Below are positions 1-6,865 of a stretch of 12,686 nt of DNA, piece by piece. Source of the stretch: an uncultured Planctomycetaceae bacterium (lineage in GTDB: Bacteria; Planctomycetota; Planctomycetia; Pirellulales; JACPPG01); the NCBI GenBank assembly GCA_945957305.1, contig CAMFLN010000019.1, positions 1 through 12,686 on the forward strand, written 5' to 3'. The position numbers were made by a program, and so were the translations under genes. Position 1 is the stretch's first letter; every line of letters begins with the position of its first letter. The notes below the pieces were generated by a model, which was given only the letters and a program-made list of their open reading frames with translations, was not told the origin of the DNA and made no database searches.

Positions 1-2
1 AA

Positions 3-1499
3 TCGGCGCATGCACAACCAAGATCGGCGGAACAGCTGGCCGCGATGCTGGCGCCGGTGATTGACGATCAATCGCTGATCCTGGCGCATTTCGACCTGAA
101 GAATGCGGGCCTGTTAGCGGCGATCGAAAACCCTGCCGGACTTTTCAAGACGTCTGACCAGGACCGAATGGGCCTGAAAAAAGTACAGACCAGTTGGACT
201 CGTTCGGCTCGTGAGTTGGCTCAGGCCGGTGTGCGCGACATTTGCTTTATGATCAGCATTCACGAACTCCCCGCGTTCGAGCCCCTGCTAATCGTGCCGC
301 TGGACGACAAGTCTGACGTTGCCGCCATCGAGAAAGCATTGACCGTCGCGCCGCATTATGGCGAAACGGGCATCAGCGGCCGCCGCTATGGAGACGTACT
401 GGTCTTTGCCCGCGGAGTCGTGCAAGATCGATTGGCGAAAAGCAAACCTGTGTTGCGTCCGGAAGTCGCCGCAGCTTTCGCGGCCGTCGACGGCTCAGAG
501 GCGCAAGTGGCCGTTCTGCCTTCGGCCGATGCCCGCCGTGTGATCGCCGAGTTGCTCCCGACTCTGCCCGAGATGGTGGGTGGTGGATCGAGTCAGGTCG
601 TGACCGAGGGGGTTGTCTGGGCCGCGGCCGGACTCGACCTGGTTTCGGGCAAGCAGGCCCTGAAGATGGTGATTCAAGCAAAGAATGCCGCCGCGGCTCA
701 GGCCTTGAACGACCGCTTGCCGAGCATGCTCGATGCTGTATTTCGCATTCCCGACGTCGCGGAGTTAATGCCCAACTTTCGCAACTTCACGAGCCAAATT
801 AAACCGACCGTGTCAGGCGATCAGCTGATTTTCGAGCAATCGAGCATGGCCGCGTTGACGTTGCTCTTGTCGCCTCCCCTCGAAGCAGCGAATGTGCAAG
901 TGGCCCGCACGCGCTCGATGAACAGTGTGAAGCAGATTGGCTTGGCAATGTTCAATTATCACGACGCGCACAAAGGCTTTCCGCCGCGGGTGCTCACCTC
1001 GCCCGATGGGAAGCCGCTGCTCAGTTGGCGCGTGCAATTGCTCCCCTATCTTGACGCGGGAGAGCTGTATAAAGAGTTCCACCTGGACGAGCCGTGGGAT
1101 AGCGAGCATAACCGCAAACTCATTCCGCGCATGCCGACAATCTTCACCAATCTCTTCGGCCAGGCTGGCGAAGGACGCACATGTTATGTGGCCCCCCTCT
1201 CGGAACAAGGCATGTTCCGGGGGCCGCGAACGCTCGATTTCAAGGAAGTCATCGACGGAACGAGCAATACCATTCTGTTCGTCGAGGCTGACACGGAGCA
1301 CGCCGTGATTTGGACCAGTCCCAACGACATCGAAATCGACGCCGCTGATCCAGCGCGGGGTCTAGTCAACGCGCGGCTCCATGGGTTTCTTGCCGGCATG
1401 GCCGATGGCAGCGCGCGATTCTTTGCTGAGTCGATGGATAAGAAAACCTTGGCCGCCTACTTTTCGGCGACAGCCCGCGATGTGATTCCGCGACCGTAG
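3..1499 (+). CDS. DUF1559 domain protein, 5' end cut off by the window
   Basis: The frame is open to the left edge, so the first ATG at 45 is probably internal. Just before it the frame reads SAHAQPRSAEQ; AHA followed by Q looks like a signal peptidase I site, so the signal peptide probably lies just outside the window. The first ~270 visible residues are a soluble domain I do not recognise. From about residue 286 (counted from the ATG at 45) comes a DUF1559 core: NSVKQIGLAMFNYHDAHKGF, then LSWRVQLLPYLD, GTSNTILFVEA and FLAGMADGSARFF. A hydrophobic LLLSPPLEAANV stretch just before the core resembles the end of the pilin-like helix that usually opens DUF1559 proteins, but here it is internal. 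DUF1559 proteins are a large planctomycete family, thought to be exported or surface-associated, with no proven function. An intrinsic terminator follows. Confidence 0.85.
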   Translation, partial: SAHAQPRSAEQLAAMLAPVIDDQSLILAHFDLKNAGLLAAIENPAGLFKTSDQDRMGLKKVQTSWTRSARELAQAGVRDICFMISIHELPAFEPLLIVPLDDKSDVAAIEKALTVAPHYGETGISGRRYGDVLVFARGVVQDRLAKSKPVLRPEVAAAFAAVDGSEAQVAVLPSADARRVIAELLPTLPEMVGGGSSQVVTEGVVWAAAGLDLVSGKQALKMVIQAKNAAAAQALNDRLPSMLDAVFRIPDVAELMPNFRNFTSQIKPTVSGDQLIFEQSSMAALTLLLSPPLEAANVQVARTRSMNSVKQIGLAMFNYHDAHKGFPPRVLTSPDGKPLLSWRVQLLPYLDAGELYKEFHLDEPWDSEHNRKLIPRMPTIFTNLFGQAGEGRTCYVAPLSEQGMFRGPRTLDFKEVIDGTSNTILFVEADTEHAVIWTSPNDIEIDAADPARGLVNARLHGFLAGMADGSARFFAESMDKKTLAAYFSATARDVIPRP

Positions 1500-1513
1500 C
1501 CAGCGAGATACTG

Positions 1514-1562
1514 CGAGGCACGTTTGGCGCAGGGAACTTGCGTCAGCGTGCCTCGTTTCTTT
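1514..1562 (+). terminator. Intrinsic terminator after the DUF1559 gene
   Basis: A perfect 9-bp outer stem, CGAGGCACG (1514-1522) with CGTGCCTCG (1547-1555), encloses a second pairing of GGCGCA (1526-1531) with TGCGTC (one G-T wobble). It is followed directly by TTTCTTT (1556-1562). The T-run lies on the plus-strand side, so it should stop transcription of the DUF1559 gene. The right arm is also the last codons and stop of the convergent MFS gene. No comparable T-run follows the hairpin on the minus strand. Confidence 0.75.
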
Positions 1563-2973
1563 CCGCGAAGTCATGTCCCCGCCGAGCGGCGATCAAGATC
1601 ATAATCAGTCCCACCACCATGAGTGCGGTGGCGGACCAATAGGGAAGATCCTGACGTCGCGCAAAGAAGCTGACCCCGAACACCGGCCCCATGATCCGCG
1701 CGAGCGATGTCATGCTTTGCCCCAGCCCTAGGATGCTACCTTGCTCGCGTGGATCGCTGCGCCGCGACAATAACGACTGCAACGATGGATTCACGAAAGC
1801 GAAGCCAACCACTTCCAAGGCCATCGCTCCGATCAGCAGGTTGAAGTCGTCGCGCTGGGCAGCAAAAGCCAGCAACAGAAAGCCGGCTATCGCAGTCACG
1901 GCGCCACCGGTCGCCATTGCCCCCTCAGACAATCTTCCTGAGAGGCGACGCACCAAAAAGCCCTGGGCCAAGGTGAGAATGATTCCCAGGTAAGCAAACG
2001 TGGCAAGAATCACAAACAGCGTGGCCTTTTCGGCGTCGCCGTATCCCCAGCGCTGCGCCAACGACAAGAGCGTCGCCAGCGGGCCGGAAACTGCACCACC
2101 GGCATTTACCGGCTGAGACGGTGCACCTGAGTCCACGACCGCAACCGGATCGCCCCCCTCAGCGGCGTCGGAGGACACACTCTGGCCGCCATGATCCCCC
2201 ACCATTTGCTTGATTTGCAACGATAACGTCGACTCGAAATTGGCGAAGGAAAAAACCGCGACAAACGAGGCGGCCAACAACAGTCCAATCGAGGGCCGGG
2301 ACAATGCAGCACGTAACGCCGATCGATCAAACAAGCTCCGGGCGGCACTCTCGCTCTCGCGCGACAGCGACTCAGGCAATTTGAAAATCGCCAGCACCAG
2401 CGCGGCGCCCGACAATCCGGCCGCCAGGTAGCCAGGCCACGGACTCGCCGCGGCGTCGCCACCGGCCAGCAGGGCGGCGCCGCCGAGTACCGGCCCGACC
2501 GTAAAGCCCAAGGCAAAGGCGGCCCCAATCAAGGCCATGCCTTTGGCGCGATCTTTCCTCGCCGTGCAATCGGCGATGAACGCCTGCGCCGTAGAAATGG
2601 TTGCACCAGCAATACCAGCGCCGATGCGCGTGATGAATAAGCCGGGCAGGCTTTGCAAGATCGTGGCAACACCGAACATCGCGTAAAAGAATGTCGATCC
2701 GGCCAGCCCAATGATCACAATCGGTCTCCGGCCCCAGCGATCGGAAAGGCGCCCCCAAATCGGCAAGAACAAAAATTGCATGGCCGAAAAACTCGACATC
2801 AGCAGTCCGACGATCAGGCCGATCTGCCGTTCGCTGAAGCCGTGCTTCGCGGCAAACTGCTCGCCGTAAATCGGCAACAGCGGCAACACCATGCCAAATC
2901 CCAACAGGTCGATAAAGACCGTTAGAAAGATGATCAAGAGCGCAGTCTTGCGGGGGGACTCAGGCTGGGACAT
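1543..2973 (-). CDS. MFS transporter, TetA-like DHA1 family
   Basis: A 476-residue integral membrane protein of the major facilitator superfamily, probably a proton-driven drug or metabolite exporter in the cytoplasmic membrane. The start MSQPESPRKT leads into helix 1 (ALLIIFLTVFIDLLGFGMVL), typical of TetA-like DHA1 proteins. The family's motif A, GRLSDRWGRR, lies at residues 74-83 between helices 2 and 3. Helix 5 carries GFTVGPVLGG (about 156-165), like motif C of antiporters. About 12 hydrophobic segments can be counted. Residues ~256-312, in the outward-facing loop between helices 7 and 8, form an extra Gly/Ala/Ser/Asp-rich insert absent from typical TetA. The ATG at 2973 has AGGG nine bases upstream. 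The gene is divergent from the ligase gene with only 21 bases between the two annotated starts. Substrate unknown; export of the neighbouring operon's product is inference. Confidence 0.9.
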   Translation of the reverse strand: MSQPESPRKTALLIIFLTVFIDLLGFGMVLPLLPIYGEQFAAKHGFSERQIGLIVGLLMSSFSAMQFLFLPIWGRLSDRWGRRPIVIIGLAGSTFFYAMFGVATILQSLPGLFITRIGAGIAGATISTAQAFIADCTARKDRAKGMALIGAAFALGFTVGPVLGGAALLAGGDAAASPWPGYLAAGLSGAALVLAIFKLPESLSRESESAARSLFDRSALRAALSRPSIGLLLAASFVAVFSFANFESTLSLQIKQMVGDHGGQSVSSDAAEGGDPVAVVDSGAPSQPVNAGGAVSGPLATLLSLAQRWGYGDAEKATLFVILATFAYLGIILTLAQGFLVRRLSGRLSEGAMATGGAVTAIAGFLLLAFAAQRDDFNLLIGAMALEVVGFAFVNPSLQSLLSRRSDPREQGSILGLGQSMTSLARIMGPVFGVSFFARRQDLPYWSATALMVVGLIMILIAARRGHDFAERNEAR

Positions 2974-2994
2974 ACGAGCAAACCCTGGGGTGAC

Positions 2995-4380
2995 ATGCGC
3001 GCAGTAATACAGCGCGCCGGCGAGAGTGCAACCTTAACCCATGCGCCCGTCGAACCGCAACCGCTGGTCACCTCCGGCCGGTCTTTCTATGATTCTGACA
3101 TGCCTTCCGCCACGCCCGAAGAACGCCGTCGCCTGGAATCGCTTGATCCGGCCGCTCTGGAGCAATACCAGCTTGAGCGATTAAACGCCTTGTTGGCCGA
3201 GATCCTGCCGCAGAATGGATTTTATGCTACGCGGCTGGCGGGCGTTCGCTTGCCGCTCGCATCGTTGGACGAACTGGCGCATTTGCCTTTCACGTTCAAG
3301 AATGAGCTCTTGCCCCCTACCGGCGCCGGGGCTGGCGCCGCGGCCGCGCATCTGACGTATCCCAGAGAGCAGTACGTCCGCTATCACCAGACCTCCGGCA
3401 CGCGGGGGCGACCGCTCGTATTGCTCGATACGGCCGCGGATTGGGCATGGTGGATGGAGTGCTGGGATTACATTCTCGATGCCGCGGGAGTGACGCACCA
3501 GGATATCGCGATGCTGGCGTTTTCGTTCGGGCCGTTCGTCGGCTTCTGGAGCGCACATGACGCGGCAATCGCACGCGGCTGCCTGGTGATTCCCGGCGGC
3601 GGTCAAAACACGCTGGCTCGACTTGAACTACTGCGTACCAGCCAGGCCACGGTCTTGTTCTGCACCCCCAGTTACGCGCTGCACATGGCCGAAGTGGCGC
3701 GCGAACGACAGATCGACGTCGGCGCGCTGCCGGTACGGCTCTTGATTTTGGCCGGCGAGCCGGGGGGATCGATTCCCGCCGTCCGTCGACGCATCGAGGA
3801 TGCCTGGCAAGCCAGAGTCTTCGATCACGCGGGCGCCACCGAAGTCGGGCCGTGGGGCTTCGCCGACGACGAGGGGACCGGCATCTATGTGAACGAAGCG
3901 GCGTTTCTCGCCGAGTTTCTCTCCCTGGAAACCGGCGGCCCCGCGCAGCACGGTGAGCTGTCCGAACTTGTCCTCACGACCTTGGGACGCGCGGGGTGCG
4001 CGGTGTTGCGCTATCGCACCGGCGATATCGTGCGTCCCACCTGGTCGCAGGATCGACCGATCCGCTTTGTCCTGCTCGAAGGCGGGGTTTTGGGCCGCAT
4101 CGACGATATGCTGATCATTCGCGGCGTGAATGTGTTTGCCAGCGCCGTCGAACAGATCGTACGCAGCTTTCCGGAAGTGCCCGAGTACCGCTGCACCGCT
4201 TTCAAAGAAGCGGAAATGGATCAGATTCTGATTGAAATCGAAGATCACCTGGAGCAGCCTGAGCGCGTCGCGGAGGAGCTACAATTGCGCCTCGGATTAA
4301 GAATCGAAGTGCGTTGCGTGTCCTTGGGTTCGCTCCCCCGGTTCGAAGGCAAAGGCGCGCGATTCATCGACAAGCGATGA
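2995..4380 (+). CDS. PaaK-like adenylate-forming ligase (phenylacetate-CoA ligase family)
   Basis: ANL-superfamily enzyme, expected to activate a carboxylate with ATP and join it to CoA or another acceptor in the cytoplasm. Visible motifs, in order and closely matching E. coli PaaK: phosphate loop SGTRGRP (134-140, for SGTTGKP), TPSYALHM, AGEPGG, DHAGATEVG, YRTGDIVR, GRIDDMLIIRGVNVF (from residue 367), and C-terminal RFEGKGARF with the candidate catalytic lysine K453. Length is 461 residues from the ATG at 2995, or 426 from an ATG at 3100; PaaK has about 437. The upstream start has a weak GGGGTG before it; the downstream one has no ribosome site but gives the PaaK-like length. FYDSD, just before the second ATG, resembles the opening of some family members and favours the longer form. 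No other phenylacetate genes are nearby, so the substrate is open. The stop overlaps the next start (ATGA). Confidence 0.88.
   Translation: MRAVIQRAGESATLTHAPVEPQPLVTSGRSFYDSDMPSATPEERRRLESLDPAALEQYQLERLNALLAEILPQNGFYATRLAGVRLPLASLDELAHLPFTFKNELLPPTGAGAGAAAAHLTYPREQYVRYHQTSGTRGRPLVLLDTAADWAWWMECWDYILDAAGVTHQDIAMLAFSFGPFVGFWSAHDAAIARGCLVIPGGGQNTLARLELLRTSQATVLFCTPSYALHMAEVARERQIDVGALPVRLLILAGEPGGSIPAVRRRIEDAWQARVFDHAGATEVGPWGFADDEGTGIYVNEAAFLAEFLSLETGGPAQHGELSELVLTTLGRAGCAVLRYRTGDIVRPTWSQDRPIRFVLLEGGVLGRIDDMLIIRGVNVFASAVEQIVRSFPEVPEYRCTAFKEAEMDQILIEIEDHLEQPERVAEELQLRLGLRIEVRCVSLGSLPRFEGKGARFIDKR
3004..3031 (-). promoter_or_regulatory. Possible promoter of the MFS gene
   Basis: On the minus strand TTGCAC (3026-3031) and TATTAC (3004-3009) are 16 bases apart and resemble a sigma-70 -35/-10 pair. 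Transcription would begin near 2997, about 24 bases before the ATG at 2973. Both boxes match only partly, and planctomycete promoter rules are poorly known. The site lies inside the first codons of the longest version of the divergent ligase gene. Confidence 0.25.
3065..3093 (+). promoter_or_regulatory. Possible promoter for a shorter, leaderless ligase transcript
   Basis: TGGTCA (3065-3070) and TATGAT (3088-3093) are 17 bases apart and resemble a -35/-10 pair. Transcription would start around 3100, exactly at the alternative ATG of the ligase, giving a leaderless message. This is pattern matching only. Confidence 0.25.
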
Positions 4381-5180
4381 GCACCCTCCACGATTTATCC
4401 CAGGCGTTACCGCGGATCGTGCGCGACGCCGCGCGCGAGGGACGCCTGACAGGCCCCACGGCCGGCATGGCGCGGGGATACGTGCAGGCCAACCTGGTGA
4501 TTCTGCCTGCCAGCGACGCGCACGACTTTGCCGAGTTCTGTCTCAGTAACGACCGCCCCTGTCCCTTGCTCGAACAGACAGCGCCCGGGAATCCGCATCC
4601 CGCACGCAGTGCTGCGAATGCCGACCTGCGCAGCGATTTGCCACGCTACCGGGTATTCGATCAGGGTCAGGCGCGCACCGGCGAGTTGACGGATATCTCG
4701 GCCCTCTGGCGAGAAGACTTTGTCGCCTTCCTCTTAGGCTGCTCGTTCACATTCGAAGCAGCTCTGGAAGCGGCAGGTTTGCCGGTGCGGCATCTGCAGG
4801 AAAATCGAAACGTACCGATGTTCCGCACTTCGGTCGCTTGTCAGCCCGCCGGGAGATTTTCCGGTCCACTGGTCGTGAGCATGCGTCCGTATCGGCCAGA
4901 TCAGATCGAACAAGTGGTCGCCGTGACAGCTCGCTATCCAACGATGCACGGCGCGCCAGTACATATCGGCGATCCGCGCGTCCTGGGGATCAACGACTTG
5001 AGTCGACCCGATTTTGGGGACGCCGTCACGATTCACGAAGACGAAATTCCGGTGTTCTGGGCGTGCGGAGTCACGCCACAATTGGCGCTGGCGGCTGCGG
5101 CGCCCGAAATTGCCATTACGCACAGCCCCGGCTGCATGTTTGTCACGGATTGGAAGGAGGAGATGTTTTGCACAGCATGA
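4377..5180 (+). CDS. DUF1445 / putative hydro-lyase (D-glutamate cyclase-like) protein
   Basis: A 267-residue soluble protein of the DUF1445 (YcsI-like putative hydro-lyase) family; the vertebrate mitochondrial member DGLUCY converts D-glutamate to 5-oxo-D-proline. Family landmarks: GCSFTFEAAL (from residue 121), NVPMFRTSV, HGAPVHIGDPRVLGI (from residue 191), PDFGDAVTIHEDEIPVFWACGVTPQ region with Cys230, and HSPGCMFVTDW at the C-terminus. Length matches the family (about 260-270). The ATG at 4377 forms an ATGA overlap with the ligase stop, pointing to translational coupling; the frame is open upstream to 4314, but that extension lies inside the ligase gene and adds sequence unlike the family. 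Substrate is not known: D-glutamate is one possibility, a hydration/dehydration of the ligase product another. Confidence 0.87.
   Translation: MSTLHDLSQALPRIVRDAAREGRLTGPTAGMARGYVQANLVILPASDAHDFAEFCLSNDRPCPLLEQTAPGNPHPARSAANADLRSDLPRYRVFDQGQARTGELTDISALWREDFVAFLLGCSFTFEAALEAAGLPVRHLQENRNVPMFRTSVACQPAGRFSGPLVVSMRPYRPDQIEQVVAVTARYPTMHGAPVHIGDPRVLGINDLSRPDFGDAVTIHEDEIPVFWACGVTPQLALAAAAPEIAITHSPGCMFVTDWKEEMFCTA
5154..5160 (+). promoter_or_regulatory. Strong ribosome binding site before the PLP-enzyme gene
   Basis: AAGGAGG is the best Shine-Dalgarno match noticed at any gene start in the window, where most starts lack one. It sits 7 bases before an in-frame TTG (5168) and 16 bases before the ATG (5177). 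By spacing it favours the TTG; the ATG instead matches the ATGA overlap seen at the previous gene junction. Confidence 0.6.
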
Positions 5181-6439
5181 CGAGTGAAGGGAAGATTGCT
5201 CCGCTGGACGTGGCGGCTTGCCGTCGACAGTTTCCGGCGCTGGCGCGCGAAATCGCAGGCAAGCCGGCCATTTATTTCGACGGGCCGGCGGGCAGCCAGG
5301 TGCCGCAGAAGGTCATCGACGCCGTCGGACAGTATATGGCCGAGCACAACGCCAATCATGGCGGCGTCTTTGCCACCAGCCGTGAAAGCGACGCGATGCT
5401 GAGCGCGGCGCGGGAAGCTGTGGCGGACTTGCTCGGCACGGACGACCCCGACCTCGTGGCCTTTGGCGCGAACATGACCACGCTGACCTTTGCGCTCAGC
5501 CGCGCGCTGTCGCGCACCTGGCAAACCGGTGACGAAATCTTGGTCACCCGGTTGGATCATGATGCCAACGTCACCCCCTGGGTATTGGCGGCGCGTGACG
5601 CTGGCGCCACCGTGCGGCACGTCGAAGTACGCCGTGATGATTGCACGCTCGACATGGACGACTTACGGGCCAAGCTCTCGCCACGCACCAGGCTGGTCGC
5701 CGTCGGCTGCGCTTCGAACGCGGTCGGCACGGTCAACCCGGTCGCCGAAATCGGGAAACTTGCCCACCAGGTCGGAGCACTCGTTTTTCTCGATGCCGTG
5801 CACTACGCGCCACACCGCTTGTTGGATGTCGCCGGCTGGAATTGTGACTTTCTCGCTTGCTCGGCCTATAAATTCTTTGGCCCACACGTGGGCGTTTTGT
5901 GGGGGCGGCGCGAATTGCTGGAATCCTTGCCGGCTTATAAGCTCCGGCCCGCCGGCGACATGCTGCCCGACCGCTGGATGACGGGAACGCAAAGCCACGA
6001 AGGGATTGCCGGCACCTTGGCGGCGGTCGAGTACCTGGCCGAGATCGGGCGTACCGTCGACGCGACGCGCGCGGCGCGCCGCCCTGCCCTAGCGGCTGCT
6101 TTCTCGGCCATCACGACCTATGAGACGCTGCTCGCGTCGCGCTTATTGTCAGGCCTGGCAGAGTTACCCCGTTTCAAGGTGTGGGGAATTTCCGGCACCG
6201 CGCGGCTGGACGAACGAGTCCCCACGGTGTCAATTCGCCACCAGTCGCGGACGGCCCGCGAGGTTGCTCTGCGTTTGGCTGAGCAAGGGATCTTCGTGTG
6301 GGACGGCAATTTTTATGCATTGCCACTGACCCAGGCGCTTGATCTGGAGCCCGAGGGGGTCGTCCGCATCGGACTGTTGCACTACAACACGAGCGAAGAA
6401 GTGGACCGATTATTAACGGCGCTCGCCGAGTTCGCGTGA
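5177..6439 (+). CDS. Class V PLP enzyme, cysteine desulfurase-like (TIGR01976-type), without the catalytic Cys
   Basis: A 420-residue fold-type I PLP enzyme. It opens with RRQFPALAREIAGKPAIYFD and GGVFATSRESD, as in the VC1184-like 'cysteine desulfurase-like' branch. The cofactor site is clear: Asp206 and His209 in FLDAVHYAPH, and the Schiff-base lysine K232 in CSAYKFFGPHVG. Where SufS/CsdA enzymes carry the catalytic cysteine (RxGxxCAxP-like), this protein has DGNFYALPL (376-384), with no cysteine, so sulfur transfer from cysteine is unlikely and a lyase, racemase or aminotransferase reaction is more probable. The ATG at 5177 overlaps the previous stop (ATGA); a TTG at 5168 with better ribosome-site spacing would add three residues. 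The frame is open back to 4838, but that region is the DUF1445 gene in another frame. Third gene of the ligase operon; it ends in a terminator. Confidence 0.88.
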   Translation: MTSEGKIAPLDVAACRRQFPALAREIAGKPAIYFDGPAGSQVPQKVIDAVGQYMAEHNANHGGVFATSRESDAMLSAAREAVADLLGTDDPDLVAFGANMTTLTFALSRALSRTWQTGDEILVTRLDHDANVTPWVLAARDAGATVRHVEVRRDDCTLDMDDLRAKLSPRTRLVAVGCASNAVGTVNPVAEIGKLAHQVGALVFLDAVHYAPHRLLDVAGWNCDFLACSAYKFFGPHVGVLWGRRELLESLPAYKLRPAGDMLPDRWMTGTQSHEGIAGTLAAVEYLAEIGRTVDATRAARRPALAAAFSAITTYETLLASRLLSGLAELPRFKVWGISGTARLDERVPTVSIRHQSRTAREVALRLAEQGIFVWDGNFYALPLTQALDLEPEGVVRIGLLHYNTSEEVDRLLTALAEFA

Positions 6440-6466
6440 CCAGCTTGAGCGTGAACTCGTGTTTTC
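6427..6466 (+). terminator. Intrinsic terminator of the ligase operon
   Basis: CGAGTTCGCGT (6427-6437) pairs with GCGTGAACTCG (6449-6459): 11 bp with two G-T wobbles and an 11-base loop. TGTTTTC follows (6460-6466). The left arm includes the last codons of the PLP-enzyme gene. It should separate the three-gene operon from the DUF971 gene. Confidence 0.7.
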
Positions 6467-6500
6467 CGCGGCCGTCTGACCAATTCCTTGATCCAAACCC

Positions 6501-6818
6501 ATGCCCATACATCCGACCAAACTAACGCTGGCCGCTGACGGTTCGTTGCACATCCAGTGGAGTGACGGGCCAGCGCGGCGTTACACCGTGAACCAACTAC
6601 GCGATGAATGCCCGTGCGCGACATGTCGCGAAAAGCGTGCGGCCCCTCCGCCACCGGCCACATCCTTGACGGTGCTGTCACCGGCCGAAGCCCAACCGCT
6701 CAAACTGTTGAGCATGAAACCTGTAGGGCATTACGCGTACGCTGTCCAGTTCAGCGACGGACATGACACCGGGATCTATACGTTCGACTTGCTGCGCGAA
6801 CTAGGGGAAGAAGCGTAA
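6501..6818 (+). CDS. DUF971 protein (gamma-butyrobetaine hydroxylase N-terminal-like)
   Basis: A 105-residue single-domain DUF971 protein. LRDECPCATCR (33-43) holds Cys37, Cys39 and Cys42, and QFSDGHDTGIYTFDLLR holds His88. These correspond to the three cysteines and one histidine that bind zinc in the N-terminal domain of gamma-butyrobetaine dioxygenase. Stand-alone bacterial DUF971 proteins have no firm function; in some bacteria the domain is fused to Mrp/ApbC-type Fe-S carrier proteins, which suggests an iron-sulfur link. No dioxygenase domain follows, so it is not a hydroxylase. The ATG at 6501 has no clear ribosome site. The gene lies 61 bases after the PLP-enzyme gene, beyond a terminator, so it probably has its own promoter, which I could not identify. 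It converges on the DUF4340 gene. Confidence 0.88.
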   Translation: MPIHPTKLTLAADGSLHIQWSDGPARRYTVNQLRDECPCATCREKRAAPPPPATSLTVLSPAEAQPLKLLSMKPVGHYAYAVQFSDGHDTGIYTFDLLRELGEEA

Positions 6819-6865
6819 CTAAGTCCTGGAAAGCAGCGCCGTCAAATTCTCCGCATTGTGCCAAC

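Noticed and set aside
4314..4376. Earlier ATG for the DUF1445 gene
   Set aside because: It would overlap the conserved C-terminus of the ligase, and the ATG at 4377 gives the family length and an ATGA junction.
4838..5176. N-terminal extension of the PLP-enzyme frame by more than 110 codons
   Set aside because: It lies wholly inside the DUF1445 gene, whose family motifs are in the other frame; the extension is Arg/Ser-rich and unlike any PLP enzyme.
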